Shown one piece after another: positions 1-10,772 of a DNA stretch of 64,000 nucleotides. Origin of the DNA: Halichondria panicea. Its lineage: Eukaryota > Porifera > Demospongiae > Suberitida > Halichondriidae. Below the pieces are notes generated by a model, which worked only from the letters and a program-made list of their open reading frames with translations, was not told where the DNA came from and did no database searches. A program made the position numbers and the translations under genes. Position 1 is the stretch's first letter, and each line of letters starts with the position of its first letter. The stretch lies in assembly GCF_963675165.1 (NCBI RefSeq), contig NC_087382.1:6248315-6312314 (forward strand), in the 5' to 3' direction.

Positions 1-196
1 ATCTGTTATAACGTGCAAAGATGAAAGGCTTGGCTTCCGGTAAGCAGTCATTCGTTCATTCCACGAACATTGTGCAACGCAATGCTTTTAGAGGCCATTC
101 CACGAAATATGAGTGCCTCGAAAATTTCGCGCTATACAGTAGTACATATATGTCATGTATACTGACTGATTCATTGTCCCCTTCCCCGTGCTATAG

Positions 197-1122
197 TGAT
201 GTGACAGACATGCAGCAGTGGATAGGAGCCATAAACAAAGCATCTGCTCTCTATTCCTCGGCTCCTCTACCTGCCCCAATGTCGTCAAGTGCCACATTTT
301 CTCGACCCACCTTCCCCCTTGCCCCCACCAAGAACACAATTGACCAACAAGTGAGGGTTTGAACTAGACATGGCTCTATACATTTCCTTTAGTGTAGTCA
401 TTGTGCATGTATCACTCCTATAGGCTTCGTACCTTAATAACTAGGTATTGCCTAAGCAGGCAAACAATACTGTAAATCCTCCTTTCTGTATAAAGTTCCA
501 TGTATAGCACCTGTTTATGACTTCCCAAACTTTCGCCGAACAAGAGTATACAGTACACGTATTCGTAAATCAGTGCTTAATGAACTCACAGAAAAGTGAT
601 AGCAATGAATTATTTGGTGTAATTATTGCTCCAGGTTGAGTCTCATGTGGCGAGAATAAAGTCACTGGAGAAGGAGATGGAGGAGCACCAAGCCTACAAG
701 CCAACTGGTAGCAAAGCCAAGCACAACTTACTACAGGTATAAAGATGGTTGAGTACATTGTAGAAGTAAAAGTTTGAATAGCAAACAAAATGTGCTTGGT
801 AAACATGGTTGAGTACTTCCATTTTGTGCAGGTGTGGTTTGACAAGTATGAGTTTCTCCAGTACCAAATGAACTGTTACCGTATCTACTACGCCTCACTT
901 ACCAGTAGTGAGTTGGTGAACTTCAATGCTCCACTACCCTCTGGTCTGGTACCCTCCCCAAGTGTGAGCACTCTGGCGGTCACTGGGACCAGTCACGACT
1001 TGGACCTGAATGTACGTAGCCCTCACTCCCCTTCCTCGTACAGAAAGAGCTCTCACCTTGATCTAAGAGGTGCTGTTCAATCTAGTTCTCCTCTGGCTTC
1101 AGGTAGAGGTAAAAGGAGCTAG
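197..1122 (+). CDS. PSD/EFA6-like Arf6 guanine-nucleotide exchange factor, C-terminal three exons (5' partial)
   Basis: Exons 197-350, 635-736 and 832-1122 (stop TAG) join in phase. The first encodes the last helix of a PH domain (DMQQWIGAINKASALYS) followed by the Pro/Phe-rich stretch (APLPAP..FSRPTFPLAP) typical of PSD/EFA6 proteins. The second encodes an acidic coiled-coil-like segment (ESHVARIKSLEKEMEEHQAY). The third continues with FDKYEFLQYQMNCYRIYYASL and a Ser-rich tail. EFA6 proteins activate Arf6 at the plasma membrane through a Sec7 domain, with the PH domain binding phosphoinositides. The Sec7 domain would lie upstream of the window. The order PH end, FxRP motif, coiled coil is seen directly; the family name comes from recalled resemblance. 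IQSEC-type relatives are less likely because the post-PH coiled coil fits PSD better. Confidence 0.8.
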
Positions 1123-1473
1123 GGAAATTTGTTAGCCTTGGACTAACTTGTGTGTGTTAGTGGCAATTACATTTGAATGTATGCTACCATGTACAGAATT
1201 ATGTGCAATGTTATCATTCTGCATTCCTTTTTAATTTTGCAAAATTTTATCACTCTGTAGTAGATGTTTCTTGATTCTATTTAAACAGATTACATGTGTG
1301 TACAATTATAATTGTGGTGCTTAATTATTGAAATCCTTCACTATAAGCTTACTTACGGTAATTGAAAAAAATGTATATCCTATCAGCTGTATGTCCTACA
1401 TATATCACAGCACGGGGAGAGAGGGGGACAGTTAGCGGAGAATTACAAGAATTGCCATAATTATGCCAATACA

Positions 1474-1720
1474 ATGAAAGCACCGCGAGTGCTGATATAT
1501 ACCTCGGTGGAGGTGCCAAAGCTACATAACATAAAGCTACTAATAGCGTTTTAACACATAATTATTATTATATCATGATTTGATGAATATTTTTTGCATA
1601 AAAAGTTGCAGAATCAGGGAAACTTAAGGAGTGGGTAATTATCGACCATGATTGTTAAAAACGATTGATGCCAAAAGTTTAAACCATGGCTGCATCGGTG
1701 ATTGCCGCCAAAATTAGCAG
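1474..1720 (+). repeat. Truncated copy of the ATGCCTCGGTG inverted-repeat element
   Basis: It begins GAAAGCACCGCGAGTGCTGA, then CCTCGGTGGAGGTGCCAAAG and ACATAACATAAAGCTACTAA. These blocks recur at about 15609, 18957, 20764 and, in reverse, at 39037. The right-hand terminus seen at 38474 is missing. This copy carries an undisturbed CTACTAATAGCG, which shows the target site of the nested insertion at 15671. Confidence 0.7.
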
Positions 1721-2215
1721 TAAAAAGTTAAACTAGGCCACGCACTGTTAGTTGCATACTTGTGTCAGATCAACCTCCCTCCTCGGTTTTGCTCACCTCC
1801 TCAATTAAGGCCATGTGCAAGTTGTGCACCAAAAAGCCAGTGCATCAAAAAAATCATTGTTCAGACTCCGTCCTTCATCGGGTCGAGCTAGTATTCTCAT
1901 ATGAAACAAGTATGTAACTAACAGTGGCCCTAGGTGTGTTTTAAAAAAATTGATACTGTTTTACAGAAGTGTAAAAATGGGTGCTGTTAATGTTTTTTTA
2001 CAAAGGTGTGTTTAAAAAAATAGGGGTGCAATTTTTATAGAGTTTTTCATTTTGTAAGACAGGTTCCTTTTTACAGAGAGGTGTATTTGATGTTTGTTGT
2101 GTTTCGGAAAGCAATGCAGAGCAACATGCAGCAGGCAACAAATGGGCAGACATGCACTGTAGTGAGATCTTCTTTCTTGCCTCCACTTTTAAGCACATGG
2201 TGGAGGCAAGATGGC

Positions 2216-2485
2216 AGACAAAGACACTCTCAGGCATGCAGCAGGTAGTAGAGAGTACAAAGCTGCTGCTAAAGGCTGTGGACAGACTTGAGTCAACATG
2301 CAAGGGGAGGGTTAGGTCTAGTAACCAGTCAATCTTAAGTGCCTTGCCAGTGCCGTCTAGCTCGAGCTCTATATGTTTGCTTCCCAAACCCAAGCCTCGA
2401 AGTTGGAGACTCGAGTCTGTCCACAGCCTTTAGCAGCAGTTGTGTACTCTCTCTACCTGCTGCCTGAGAGTGTCTTTGTCTGCCA
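2216..2485. repeat. Long inverted repeat, arms of about 80 bp
   Basis: The left arm (about 2216-2298, containing CAGACAAAGACACTCTCAGG and AAAGGCTGTGGACAGACTTG) is the near-perfect reverse complement of the right arm (about 2405-2485, CTGTCCACAGCCTTTAGCAG and CTGAGAGTGTCTTTGTCTG). The loop is about 100 bp. It looks like a mobile-element palindrome. The overlapping open frames on either strand follow from the palindrome. Confidence 0.75.
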
Positions 2486-2605
2486 TCTCAGCAAAGCTAT
2501 TCCTGAAAGGCAATGAGTTACTAATTTTATTCATTGCCTTTCCTGCTAGTTGCTGTTACAACAGCTAGTATCTGTCACGTAGGTCTGGAGGAATGCCTTT
2601 TGTGT

Positions 2606-2779
2606 ACAGTAATTCGTTCAACTCAAGAAACGGTGGTTTTTATGAGTAAAAATTTCATTTAGTCTCGTTGCCTGCACTGCATTCCGGTAAGCCACGCCTA
2701 CGTTAAAATTTCGTGAAGGTCAGCTTGCCCACGAAAATAACGAATATTTTACCCTACGAAAATTACCCGCTATACGGTA
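2606..2779 (-). mobile_element. Non-autonomous hairpin element (TACCGTATAGCGGGTAATTTTCG family)
   Basis: Read on the minus strand it starts CCGTATAGCGGGTAATTTTC and continues with GGGCAAGCTG, TTTTAACGTAGGCGTGGCTT and GCAGGCAACGA. These blocks also make up the insertion at 15671-15860. The outer end at the low coordinate is degenerate. Confidence 0.65.
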
Positions 2780-2910
2780 TTGGAGTTGCGTACTCTTCCT
2801 AATGAACTCTTAATTGGTAGTTAGATAGTTAAATACCGGTAGTTCTTGTAACGAAGATATGTATACAAAGTTTAACGAACCTATACTGTGAAATCATAAA
2901 TTTAAATTCT

Positions 2911-4890
2911 CTAATAGGTGACAGTTTTTATGATGACAGAGAAAATGGCAATATAAATCAGTATAATGATATAAATGACGACTCCACAACTTATCCCTCC
3001 AATGCCCCATCTCTTGGCGTTCTTAGAGCGATAATAAGCTAACTCTCTGTTGCCTTGCTTCCAATGTTTTTCAATCTGTGAAAAAGCAAAGTATTAATGC
3101 GATTGTACAAAACAATGAGAGGAGGTTGGTCACGTTAATTAATCTTCTAATTTTCTTTGTAACCTCCACTGTAAATGCACTAGAAGCCATAAAAAGAACA
3201 CAACCCGCCGAGTCGGTACTTTTATCTCATTTTTGCATTCCTGAGCATTCTTGTTTCTTATATTACGTCTCCTGTTAGTCCAAGAGTACATGAAGGGGAG
3301 TAAGCAACTACTATACAAAGTTTAACGTGTTGTTGTCTGACTCTGTCATACTATGTTGTAAAACGCCCACACTTCATCAGGGAAGTGGGCCTGGTATCGA
3401 CTGCTTGTGCATGCGCTAAATCTCACCCCGGTATCTGGGGGCTTTGGATAACATCGTATATGCTCAGTAAAACAATGACATCACAACGAACAGAGTTCAA
3501 TTGAAGGTTTCTAGCCCATAGGATAGCATTCTACCAAGAGTAAGAGTGTTGAACTACAGTAACAGCAATTGCCTTGTATTGCGTCATCACTTGATAGTAA
3601 TCAGTACCGTATTCCTTATTCCTTGAATATTTTGCAGGTGAAAAATCTTTGCAAATGAGCCAAATCAACAGAAAATTAGACCCTTTGTGATCTAACTATT
3701 GCGTTCTGGCAAGGATCGTGTGTATTTACTAGTAATAATTTTGGTTTTGCGAATTTTATTGATCAACTCTCGCAAAATTCGCGATTGATGCTCGCAAAAC
3801 ATTCTAGTAATGATTTGTTATGTTAGCAACACTTCCCAGAAACCACACATGCTGATTGCACAGTTCCTGATACAGGCAGTGCTACAAACCACAGACCACA
3901 TGCAGTCCTCTTCCAAAAAATCCTGGCTATGCTCCTGCGGTACTTACATGTACTGTCCTACACTGAGTCCCACAGTCCCAAACAATTTACCTATACTGGC
4001 AATACATTCACCGATTTCACAATCCGGTGGGCAAGTGATAGTTAATGGACTGGACTCAATGTCAATCACTCAGTTTACTCAACAGCCTTTGTCAGCAGTG
4101 ATGACGCAATTTAAGGCAAATGCAGTTTCACGTTTACTACAGGAGTTCAACACTCTTATATACTCTTATCTACTCTTGATTCTACCCTTAGCCTGCTATA
4201 TTAACAAAAGACTAGCTTACAGTGTGCTACTCACTTTCTAGTATCACTGAGTGTTATTAGCATCATTTACTAGTAAGGCTACGAGCGTTTGCAGCCTTTT
4301 GGCTTAGCTAGGATAGGTACTTTTCTCTGAAAGTTTCCTGTCTCTGTGCACACACATTCCTCCGTAAAACATTTTGATATGATTGTGACCAACTTCCTCT
4401 GGGTACATGCAGTGGACTCTCGCTATTACGGCTCTTTGTTTACAGTCAAATTTGATATAATGGCCGTTAGTTTGGAGGTCAGGGGGTGCTTGAGCACACC
4501 TCTGCTACCATGCAGTTAGATCCGCCCCTGAGGTGCGAAATCATACCTTTACTGACATCATCTCTGAGACATTAATGTTCAATAATTTATGTCTCAGTCA
4601 AACTTTGCAACGTATATATTGTAGTACAAAATACTACACTCCCTTTGACAAATATACTGCCCTTACTTGCGATCCCAAGTAGAGACCCACTGATCCAAAC
4701 AAGAGACAACAACAGACTGCAACGAAAGTGTTGAAGACCATGTAGTTAGGTGGCTTCACATCAATCTGGTTAGCAATGTTATAAGAAGGTGGCATAAATG
4801 GATGTTGGGAGACCACGCCCCCATATCCTCCTCGGCCGGGGTATGGGGGCGGGGCTATTGCTCCTCCAGGGGGTGCTGACGGGGACCCTC
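2911..4890 (-). CDS. CD225/dispanin (IFITM-like) two-helix membrane protein, 5' incomplete
   Basis: Two minus-strand exons, 4890-4640 and 3075-2911 (stop TAG), join in phase 0 across a 1.56 kb intron. The upstream exon starts in phase 1 after an acceptor, so the start codon lies in an earlier exon that I could not place. The first part is Pro/Gly/Tyr-rich (SAPPGGAIAPPPYPGRGGYG), typical of dispanin N-termini. Next come PPNYMVFNTFVAVCCCLLFG and SVGLYLGSQVRAVYLSKG, the first intramembrane half with its CCC cluster and the SQV motif. The second exon gives GNRELAYYRSKNAKRWGIGG, then a strongly hydrophobic helix (about 20 residues from SCGVVIYIII) and a short tail. CD225 proteins sit in plasma or endosomal membranes and affect membrane fusion and trafficking. 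The exact role here is unknown, and IFITM orthology is not implied. Confidence 0.8.
3605..3812 (+). mobile_element. Hairpin element copy (GCAAATGAGCCA...CTCGCAAAACATTCTAGTAAT)
   Basis: This segment, inside the CD225 intron, shares most of its length with 6966-7175: CTTTGC(A/G)AATGAGCCA, GATCTAACTATTGCGTTCTGG and TGCTCGCAAAACATTCTAGT occur in the same order. The terminal parts are roughly inverted (GCAAAA..TTTTGC). Confidence 0.6.
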
Positions 4891-5254
4891 CTGTACAGAT
4901 TAACTATAACTAAGTGTAGAGTAAATAATATACTAAACAAACTGCCTAGAAAGTCATTAAATGCACACAGTCATTAAATTAAGGCCATGCAGGCAAAGTA
5001 TATAGATTCGTTGTTTCTCATCAGCCACTTCCTCAATTTTGTCAAGGGCAGGTCATTATTGTCAAAATTCTTAGAATGACCACAGAAAAACTAACGTTCT
5101 TGGAATTTAACATAGATTGAAGAGTTAGAGGCAGAGGAGGTTGGACGCGCGTCATTCAGAGTCCTAAAATCATGTGAGACGTACTTCAAGTGGAGTTGGC
5201 TGATTGCTCGCGTATGTACACAGCAAGCTACGGCGTGCGATCGCGAGTGGGCAT
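4891..5254. other. Region upstream of the CD225 exon; no gene assigned
   Basis: The first exon of the CD225 gene should lie here or further right on the minus strand, but I could not find an ATG exon ending in phase 1 with a clear donor. A minus-strand open frame at 5333-5091 overlaps the HIRAN-like remnant and has no recognisable domain. Confidence 0.4.
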
Positions 5255-5980
5255 CATGGCAGTTGCAGCTATTGTTGGAAAGCCTCAGAGTTGTGGATAA
5301 GAGGTTGATGATCATACTCTTCTGTTCATACATAACCGAGGAGAGGTAATAATTGACTATACTGTGCCTAGTTTTCCAGTCCTAAAAGTCAAATTTACCC
5401 ACTTTAAGTACGCAAAGGACAACAGCATGACTAGCTATGATGGATACATTCGAGAAACTTCTGAGCTAGTGAAGGCGAACACTATATGATACCAGTGTGC
5501 ACGGTTGTGTGCACTGGCTGTAAGAATAGTTTTCTTATTCCTATGGATGAATTTATGAGGTCAAATGTAGAGCTTGGTAATTTTAACACGTTCAACAATT
5601 AACGAAGTGTTTGTTGTTTGGAATATTTTACCACCAGATATACCATCAATGTCTACGACAAATAGTACAGCTGCTGCTGCTGATGTCGATCACCTAATTG
5701 ATGATGTCAATGACCAAGAAGGTGTTTGTTTTTAAGTGTATTGGATCTGCAAAAGAGGAGCAGTATCAAAAGCATCTGGCTGAAGTAAATCGACTACGAC
5801 TACACAGTCAAAGCATACCCATTGAAGTAAGAGTACTACACGAGGCATCGAATCGGTACGACACACGTGCCATAGCAGTTCAAGTTTTTCTTGGCTCAAA
5901 ATGGAATCGTATAAGGATACCTCGTTAGAGAAGTATTAGAGAGTGTCCACCAAGCAATGCACGAGGACAGAATTGTTTAG
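5255..5980 (+). pseudogene. Frameshifted remnant of a HIRAN-domain-like protein gene
   Basis: Four short frames in one orientation read as pieces of one protein. ATG at 5255 gives MAVAAIVGKPQSCG. Then comes DHTLLFIHNRGEVIIDYTVP...KYAKDNSMTSYDGY, then VCTVVCTGCKNSFLIPMDEF, then DVDHLIDDVNDQEG, then VFVFKCIGSAKEEQYQ followed by VRVLHEASNRYDTRAIAVQV. A last single-base shift near 5920 restores GYLVREVLESVHQAMHEDR up to a TAG at 5978-5980. The final block resembles a HIRAN fold (conserved N-x-YD-x-xAIAV, then IGYL). HIRAN domains bind DNA ends or accompany helicases and mobile-element proteins. The repeated shifts argue for a dead copy. A multi-exon live gene with errors in the assembly is less likely. 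Confidence 0.45.
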
Positions 5981-6965
5981 ATTGGACGAAATTTGTATTG
6001 CATTGGCGGTCTCCTGGTTGGTATTGTGGAATAAAGATTATAAAAAGAGGAATATGGAGTGACATTGTTCAAAACATGACACGCAAACATTAATTGCTAT
6101 ATTAATTTTATGTAGTATCGTATTTATATTGTTGCTGTCCATATGAATGTTCATTTGATATTTGAGACGGTGTACATTGATTAGGTAAGGGTGGTAGGCT
6201 GGTGGCGATATTGTGAAAGGTGGCTCTAACACTTAGACTAGTTTTTACAGGAAGAGTTGCTATTTTGGCTGCAGCTATCTAGATTAAAACACCGAAGCAT
6301 GTTTCCAGTCCCACTTTGCTAACACCTATACGGCCTCAGAAGAGAAGAATTCCTCTTCAAACATTAGCCTCTCAGGCTCAGCAGTGTTCAGAGCAAAAGC
6401 TTGCTATTGACCAAGGTGAAAATCAACCAGCTGATGCTGTGGCCTCAAGTGTTGACAGGGGATTGCCTTCCATCTTCCTACTGCGGAATCTACACTATCA
6501 CGCAAACAAAATTACTGGTGGACTCAGCAGAAAGAAAGTGCTGACATGACTAATTCATCATTTATCACATGATCTATCATTACAAAGTATGATGCGCGCC
6601 CAACCTCCTCTGAGTTAGAGGGATTGGAAACGGTTGGTACCCTCGAGTAACATCTGCGCTACGCTGCAGGCAATCACAACAATACCTATTTCTATACACA
6701 GTGCATAAAGTAACTGTGCTCAGTCCATGCAACTAACTTATATTTCAATGTAGTAGTCATAACCAGCACGCTCGACACGCTACATGTTCCATTAGCTTTA
6801 AAACAGCCTTGGGACCGGGAACATATAACTTTATTGGAGTGTCTTTTTTTACTGGGTGTGGTCAGTCATTAACAAGTACTACACGTGGCTCACAGACTAT
6901 AGGAGTGTTATAAATTGCTGAAAGAGATGGCGTCTCGAGGAAATACAACTTGAGGGAGTTACCAT

Positions 6966-7175
6966 ACCGTATTACTAGAATGTTTTGCTGGTGAAAAACC
7001 TTTGCGAATGAGCCAGATCAGCAGAAAATTTGACCCTTTGCGATCTAACTATTGCGTTCTGGTAAGGAACATGTGTATTTACTAGATTTTATGGATTTTA
7101 TTGTTGCGAATTTATCAACCATCGCGCAAAGTTCGCAAATATTTGATGCTCGCAAAACATTCTAGTAATACGGTA
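6966..7175 (+). mobile_element. Second copy of the CTCGCAAAACATTCTAGTAAT hairpin element
   Basis: It matches 3605-3812 block for block and ends TTCTAGTAATACGGTA, with ACCGTATTACTAGAA at the start. The outer 15 bases are a perfect inverted repeat, giving a TIR-flanked element of about 210 bp. Confidence 0.7.
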
Positions 7176-7918
7176 GCTAGGGCGTAGCATGGATAGTTTT
7201 CGAGGCTCCACTGCAGATTCAATGTAAAAGCATCACGTGCACCACTCCGTCTCCAATCCTCCCTCTAATTCTTCAATCTATGAATTTACACAGCATAAAC
7301 AACGATCTCTTTTTGATTCACAGTCATGAACATTCTCAGAAGCACAATAAATACAGATTGGTTCAAAACCTGCACATTGCTTTTCCATATTTTTCTCCAA
7401 TGTTTTAAAAAGCACATGGAACTTCACTTTCCCCATGATTAAGAAATTAAGGGGTGTGTCAATGCTTTAGAGCAATACCGTAATCGTTCTAATTATAGCA
7501 CCAAAAAAATTAATTTGAATATGGAAATAGTGCTTATTTAGAGTTGTAAAAGAATTACAGATCTAGAATGGTTCTTATTTCTTACCAATTCGAGTGAATT
7601 CGAAACAGTTGATAACAAAGCTCAAACTCAGCTCAAAGAACTGGCTCCTTGCATACTTATAGTGAAGCTACAGTAAACTAGCTGTACCTAAGCTATCTAG
7701 TAAAATGTCTATTCGAGCCATGAAATGACTACTGCGTTTCGATCAGCTGGACTTCCAGCTCATTCTTGATCAAGATCTAGCTCATGAATAATTAATGACC
7801 AAACGGTTTACTGTAACCGTAAATAACTTTTTAGGCCATTGGGAGAATACACGTACGTTCTAATTAGCTAAGCACCATATTAATTAGAACAGCGAATTCG
7901 ACAGTTGGTGTAGTTGGG

Positions 7919-8099
7919 CAATGTCAGGATTTGTCTTTGGTTGCAGCCCAATCAGATCACTGTATTTCTAGTGTGGTCGGCGTCACGTCTGGTTGTGCAA
8001 CTGCAAGCAAGGTATGGTTAACATCCACATCAGAATAATAATATTCATAGCTGTTATCAGCGTGTTACATAATGCAGCAAGACAAATCCTGACATTAGC
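7919..8099. mobile_element. Short TIR element (AATGTCAGGATTTGTCTT)
   Basis: The left terminus AATGTCAGGATTTGTCTT at about 7920 is matched in inverse by AAGACAAATCCTGACATT at about 8079-8096. The element is about 180 bp, with no coding potential. Confidence 0.65.
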
Positions 8100-8231
8100 T
8101 TGAAACCCAACCTCCCGTCAGGGACGGTCGGGCCACGCTCATGCAACTACATATACAGTTGATGCTTGTATTTACCTTAAAGTGACATAATTATTTGTTT
8201 GCGATTTCACTGTTGAGCTCATTTTGCTGGT

Positions 8232-8403
8232 ACAGTGGAACCTTTGTTAACAACCACCTCCGAATAAAGGCCAGCTGCTATATAAAGGCCAGGCACCCAG
8301 GTCCCAAATGAATAGTTTGTACAACCTCTCAACAAAGGCCACCTCTGTATAAGGGCCAAACATTGTTCCCCAAAGGTGTCCGTTATAGAGGGGTTCCATT
8401 GTA
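8232..8403. mobile_element. MITE with ACAGTGGAACC...GGGGTTCCATTGT ends
   Basis: The outer arms are imperfect inverted repeats (ACAGTGGAACCTTTGTTAAC against CCGTTATAGAGGGGTTCCAT). The inside contains repeated AAAGGCCA blocks. I recall similar CAGTGGAACC termini on pogo/mariner-related MITEs of marine invertebrates. The assignment to a superfamily is inference. Confidence 0.55.
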
Positions 8404-8895
8404 TTAAATTCTGCTAATTGCTCATGAAATTAATTAATATCGTGGTTGTTCCGCAATAACTTCGTGGTCCGCAGCTTTGTGGTTGTTCTGCAGTAACGTT
8501 TCTAATCACTCGCAAGTGTTTTAATGAGATTCATTGCAATTTCCAATTATCTTCAAGTACAAATTTTTGCGATTTTACTCTCATTCGCAAAAATAGCAGA
8601 AATTAATACTAGCGAAAATAGATCACCTTAAGGTAACAGGGCGATTCTATAATTAGAACGATTACGGTAGATGAAAGTCGAGTAGGCTACTTTTATCACA
8701 AGCGGGAGGCTGATGAGAAACAAGGAATCTACTTTGCCTAAACATACAGTTTATAATCTGAGCCAATATCATACCATCTGCTGCTGGCGGTGGCGGTCTC
8801 CTTCCTTCCTCCAGGCCAAGCAGAGTCTTCCTCTCCCGCTCCATGAGTTTGATAGTCTATATTTGAATTCCAGCATTAATTGATGGGTGTCTCTT

Positions 8896-8963
8896 AGACT
8901 GGCGGCGACAGCCGCTCGCGTGCGCGAGCTCGGGCGGCTGTCGCCCCCAGTCTAGGTGTCTCT
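8896..8963. repeat. GC-rich hairpin
   Basis: TTAGACTGG(C)GGCGACAGCC pairs with GGCTGTCGCCCCCAGTCTA around a short CG-rich centre (GCTCGCGTGCGCGAGC). GTGTCTC flanks both sides (about 8886 and 8957), which may be a target-site duplication. Confidence 0.6.
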
Positions 8964-9399
8964 ATTCAGAGGAGGCTGGACGCGCGTCATCCACCGTCAG
9001 GTTTTATCACGTGCGCTCATAAGAATCTAATTAAAATGGCCAATTAGGCACTAGTCGGGCGCCGCCGCCCTCTACCGTTGCCCGGAAGGAGGTCGGGAAT
9101 CAAGCCTATCCACAGTTTTATTCTGTTGTTGGAATTCCAACAATTCCACCAGCTCCAATCAGATTGCAGTATATCTCAAGGGATTGATTTACTAGGCTCA
9201 AAATTGGATATTTCCAAAAGCAGCTTGTTGACCTCAAGCATTATAATTATAGAAGGAGTGCTGTGAAAGTAGAGTAGTAACCCCTTGAGTTAGCTAGCTA
9301 GTAGGCAAGCAAAACGATTTAGTCCCTAAACTGTGAGCTATTCTGGTCTAAATCTATAGACTGTTCTTGTTCTTTGCTAAACTAAACATCAGGCCACAC
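8964..9399. other. Non-coding stretch; nothing recognised
   Basis: It includes one short open frame (9078-9266) with no recognisable family features and no splice context. I see no RNA gene and no element boundary here. Confidence 0.4.
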
Positions 9400-10412
9400 C
9401 CGGTGTCATAAAATTTTGGGCCCCCCCATGTTTAGGCCCCCCCCGGGCCTACAATTTAAAAATTTTGTGCCCCCCGGGTCTAGAATGTTAACAGTTTAGG
9501 CCCCCCAGGGGGTCCAAACTGTTAACATTCTAGATCCTTTTCTGCACGATAGAACAAAGTCAAAGAGATATAATAATATGGTAAGGTTAGCTCTATTAGT
9601 TGACAAAGCATCAAAGAGACTGCATGCATGCAAAGACTCTGTATCAAAGTAGCAAAAATGTTTGCATTATTATTCTATCATGGAATTCAAAGTGAAGGAA
9701 GATTTACCTTTCAAGTTACTCATGCTTTACCTATAAGAGTTAAATGCTTTGATGCAGCTCTGCAATGTTGGACTGCCTGTAAGACAATCGATGTTGTTGC
9801 ATAGCTATCACCATATTTGCAACTTTGTGCTTACTTTCTCAGCCAAATTTCAGGACAAAAAAGTATAAAACACACAATTTCAGTGCAAAGACAACAATTC
9901 ATATCTTCCTCCATGTTTTCCTATACATAGAAGATGTAAATTGTTGTGGGGATGCCCCAATAGCATCACTGGCTCAGCTCTCAAGTAATGTGGAATCACA
10001 GATAGAAGTCAAGAGAGAAACTGTTGTATCATGGTGGAATCACAATAGCAGTTTCCTTTCGGGACAAGGGTAATCTTGGACAGTCCTGACCAATTCGGGA
10101 CAGTTGGCACCTATGTGCTTCGTGCTGCATGAGGCCTGATTCATAGAATGACATGGTGCAGTGTGATGGCTGTGAGACCAGTGGTATACTACTGTACATG
10201 CATGAAATGTGTGTGTGAGGAGAGCTGCATTCAGTAACTGGCACTGCATAGACTGTGAAGACCATAGAAGACTGTATTGGTGTATTTTGAGAATGCACTG
10301 TCACATAATGTTACCGCTGTTGTGCTGTTAATGGGGGGCCTAAAATTTTAAGAGGGGGCCTAAAATGTTAAAATTCTAGGCCCGGGGGGGGCCTAAAATT
10401 TTATGACACCGG
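9400..10412. mobile_element. 1 kb TIR element with G/C-homopolymer-rich termini
   Basis: The left end CCGGTGTCATAAAATTTTGG and the right end TAAAATTTTATGACACCGG are inverted repeats. Both are followed inward by runs of C or G and by further inverted blocks (GGGTCTAGAATGTTAACAG against TAAAATTCTAGGCCC). The inside (about 9550-10330) has only short open frames (for example 9825-10073) without transposase motifs, so the element looks non-autonomous. The terminal homopolymer runs could also be assembly-sensitive. Confidence 0.7.
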
Positions 10413-10541
10413 TACCCAACTAAATAGAGAAGTCAATTATGATGTCATAATTAAGAGGCGTGGCTTCCGGTCAAAATTTCGGCGCTGCGCGCGACTGATA
10501 GGTTTTGCCCCCTCTTCCAAGAAATCCTGGCTACGCTCCTG

Positions 10542-10772
10542 ACTTGTGCATAAGTCGGTGCACTTGTGCATAAGTCAGTGCACTTGTGCATAAGTCAGCA
10601 TACTTGTGCATAAGTCAAAGTACTTGTACAAGTCAGGTTATATGTATAAGTCTGTGCACTTGTGTATAAGTCGGTGCACTTGTGTATAAGTCTGTGCACT
10701 TGCGTATAAGTCGGTGCACTTGCGTATAAGTCTGTGCACTTGTGTATAAGTCAGTGTACTTCTGCATAAGTG
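10542..10772 (+). repeat. Tandem array of a 20-bp unit (about 11.5 copies)
   Basis: The unit ACTTGTGCATAAGTCGGTGC repeats head to tail with substitutions (GTGCATAAG, GTGTATAAG, GCGTATAAG; TCAG, TCGG or TCTG). One unit is shortened near 10620. There are no spacers, so it is a minisatellite and not a CRISPR array. The right side abuts GACACAAACGGCACCCCATA, an orphan copy of the end of the 62972-63228 element. Confidence 0.85.

Larger units (their letters stand above)
1123..2910. other. Intergenic stretch with repeat fragments
   Basis: I see no convincing gene here. It holds a truncated copy of the ATGCCTCGGTG element (about 1474-1720), an inverted repeat (2216-2485) and a hairpin-element copy (2606-2779). 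The short open frames between 1998 and 2433 lie on both strands of the inverted repeat and are not considered genes. Confidence 0.6.
5981..8895. other. Repeat-dominated intergenic region
   Basis: I see no supported complete gene. One protein-like stretch follows an acceptor-like site at 6250 (EELLFWLQLSRLKHRSMFP, then in another frame 6319-6549, PIRPQKRRIPLQTLASQAQQ). It could be a decayed continuation of the preceding remnant. The rest holds element copies at 6833-6895, 6966-7175, 7919-8099 and 8232-8403. Confidence 0.5.

Noticed and set aside
3810..4241. 143-codon plus-strand frame
   Set aside because: It has no domain, lies in the CD225 intron and starts inside a hairpin element.
10542..10772. 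CRISPR-like array
   Set aside because: Repeats are contiguous, without spacers, in a eukaryotic setting.
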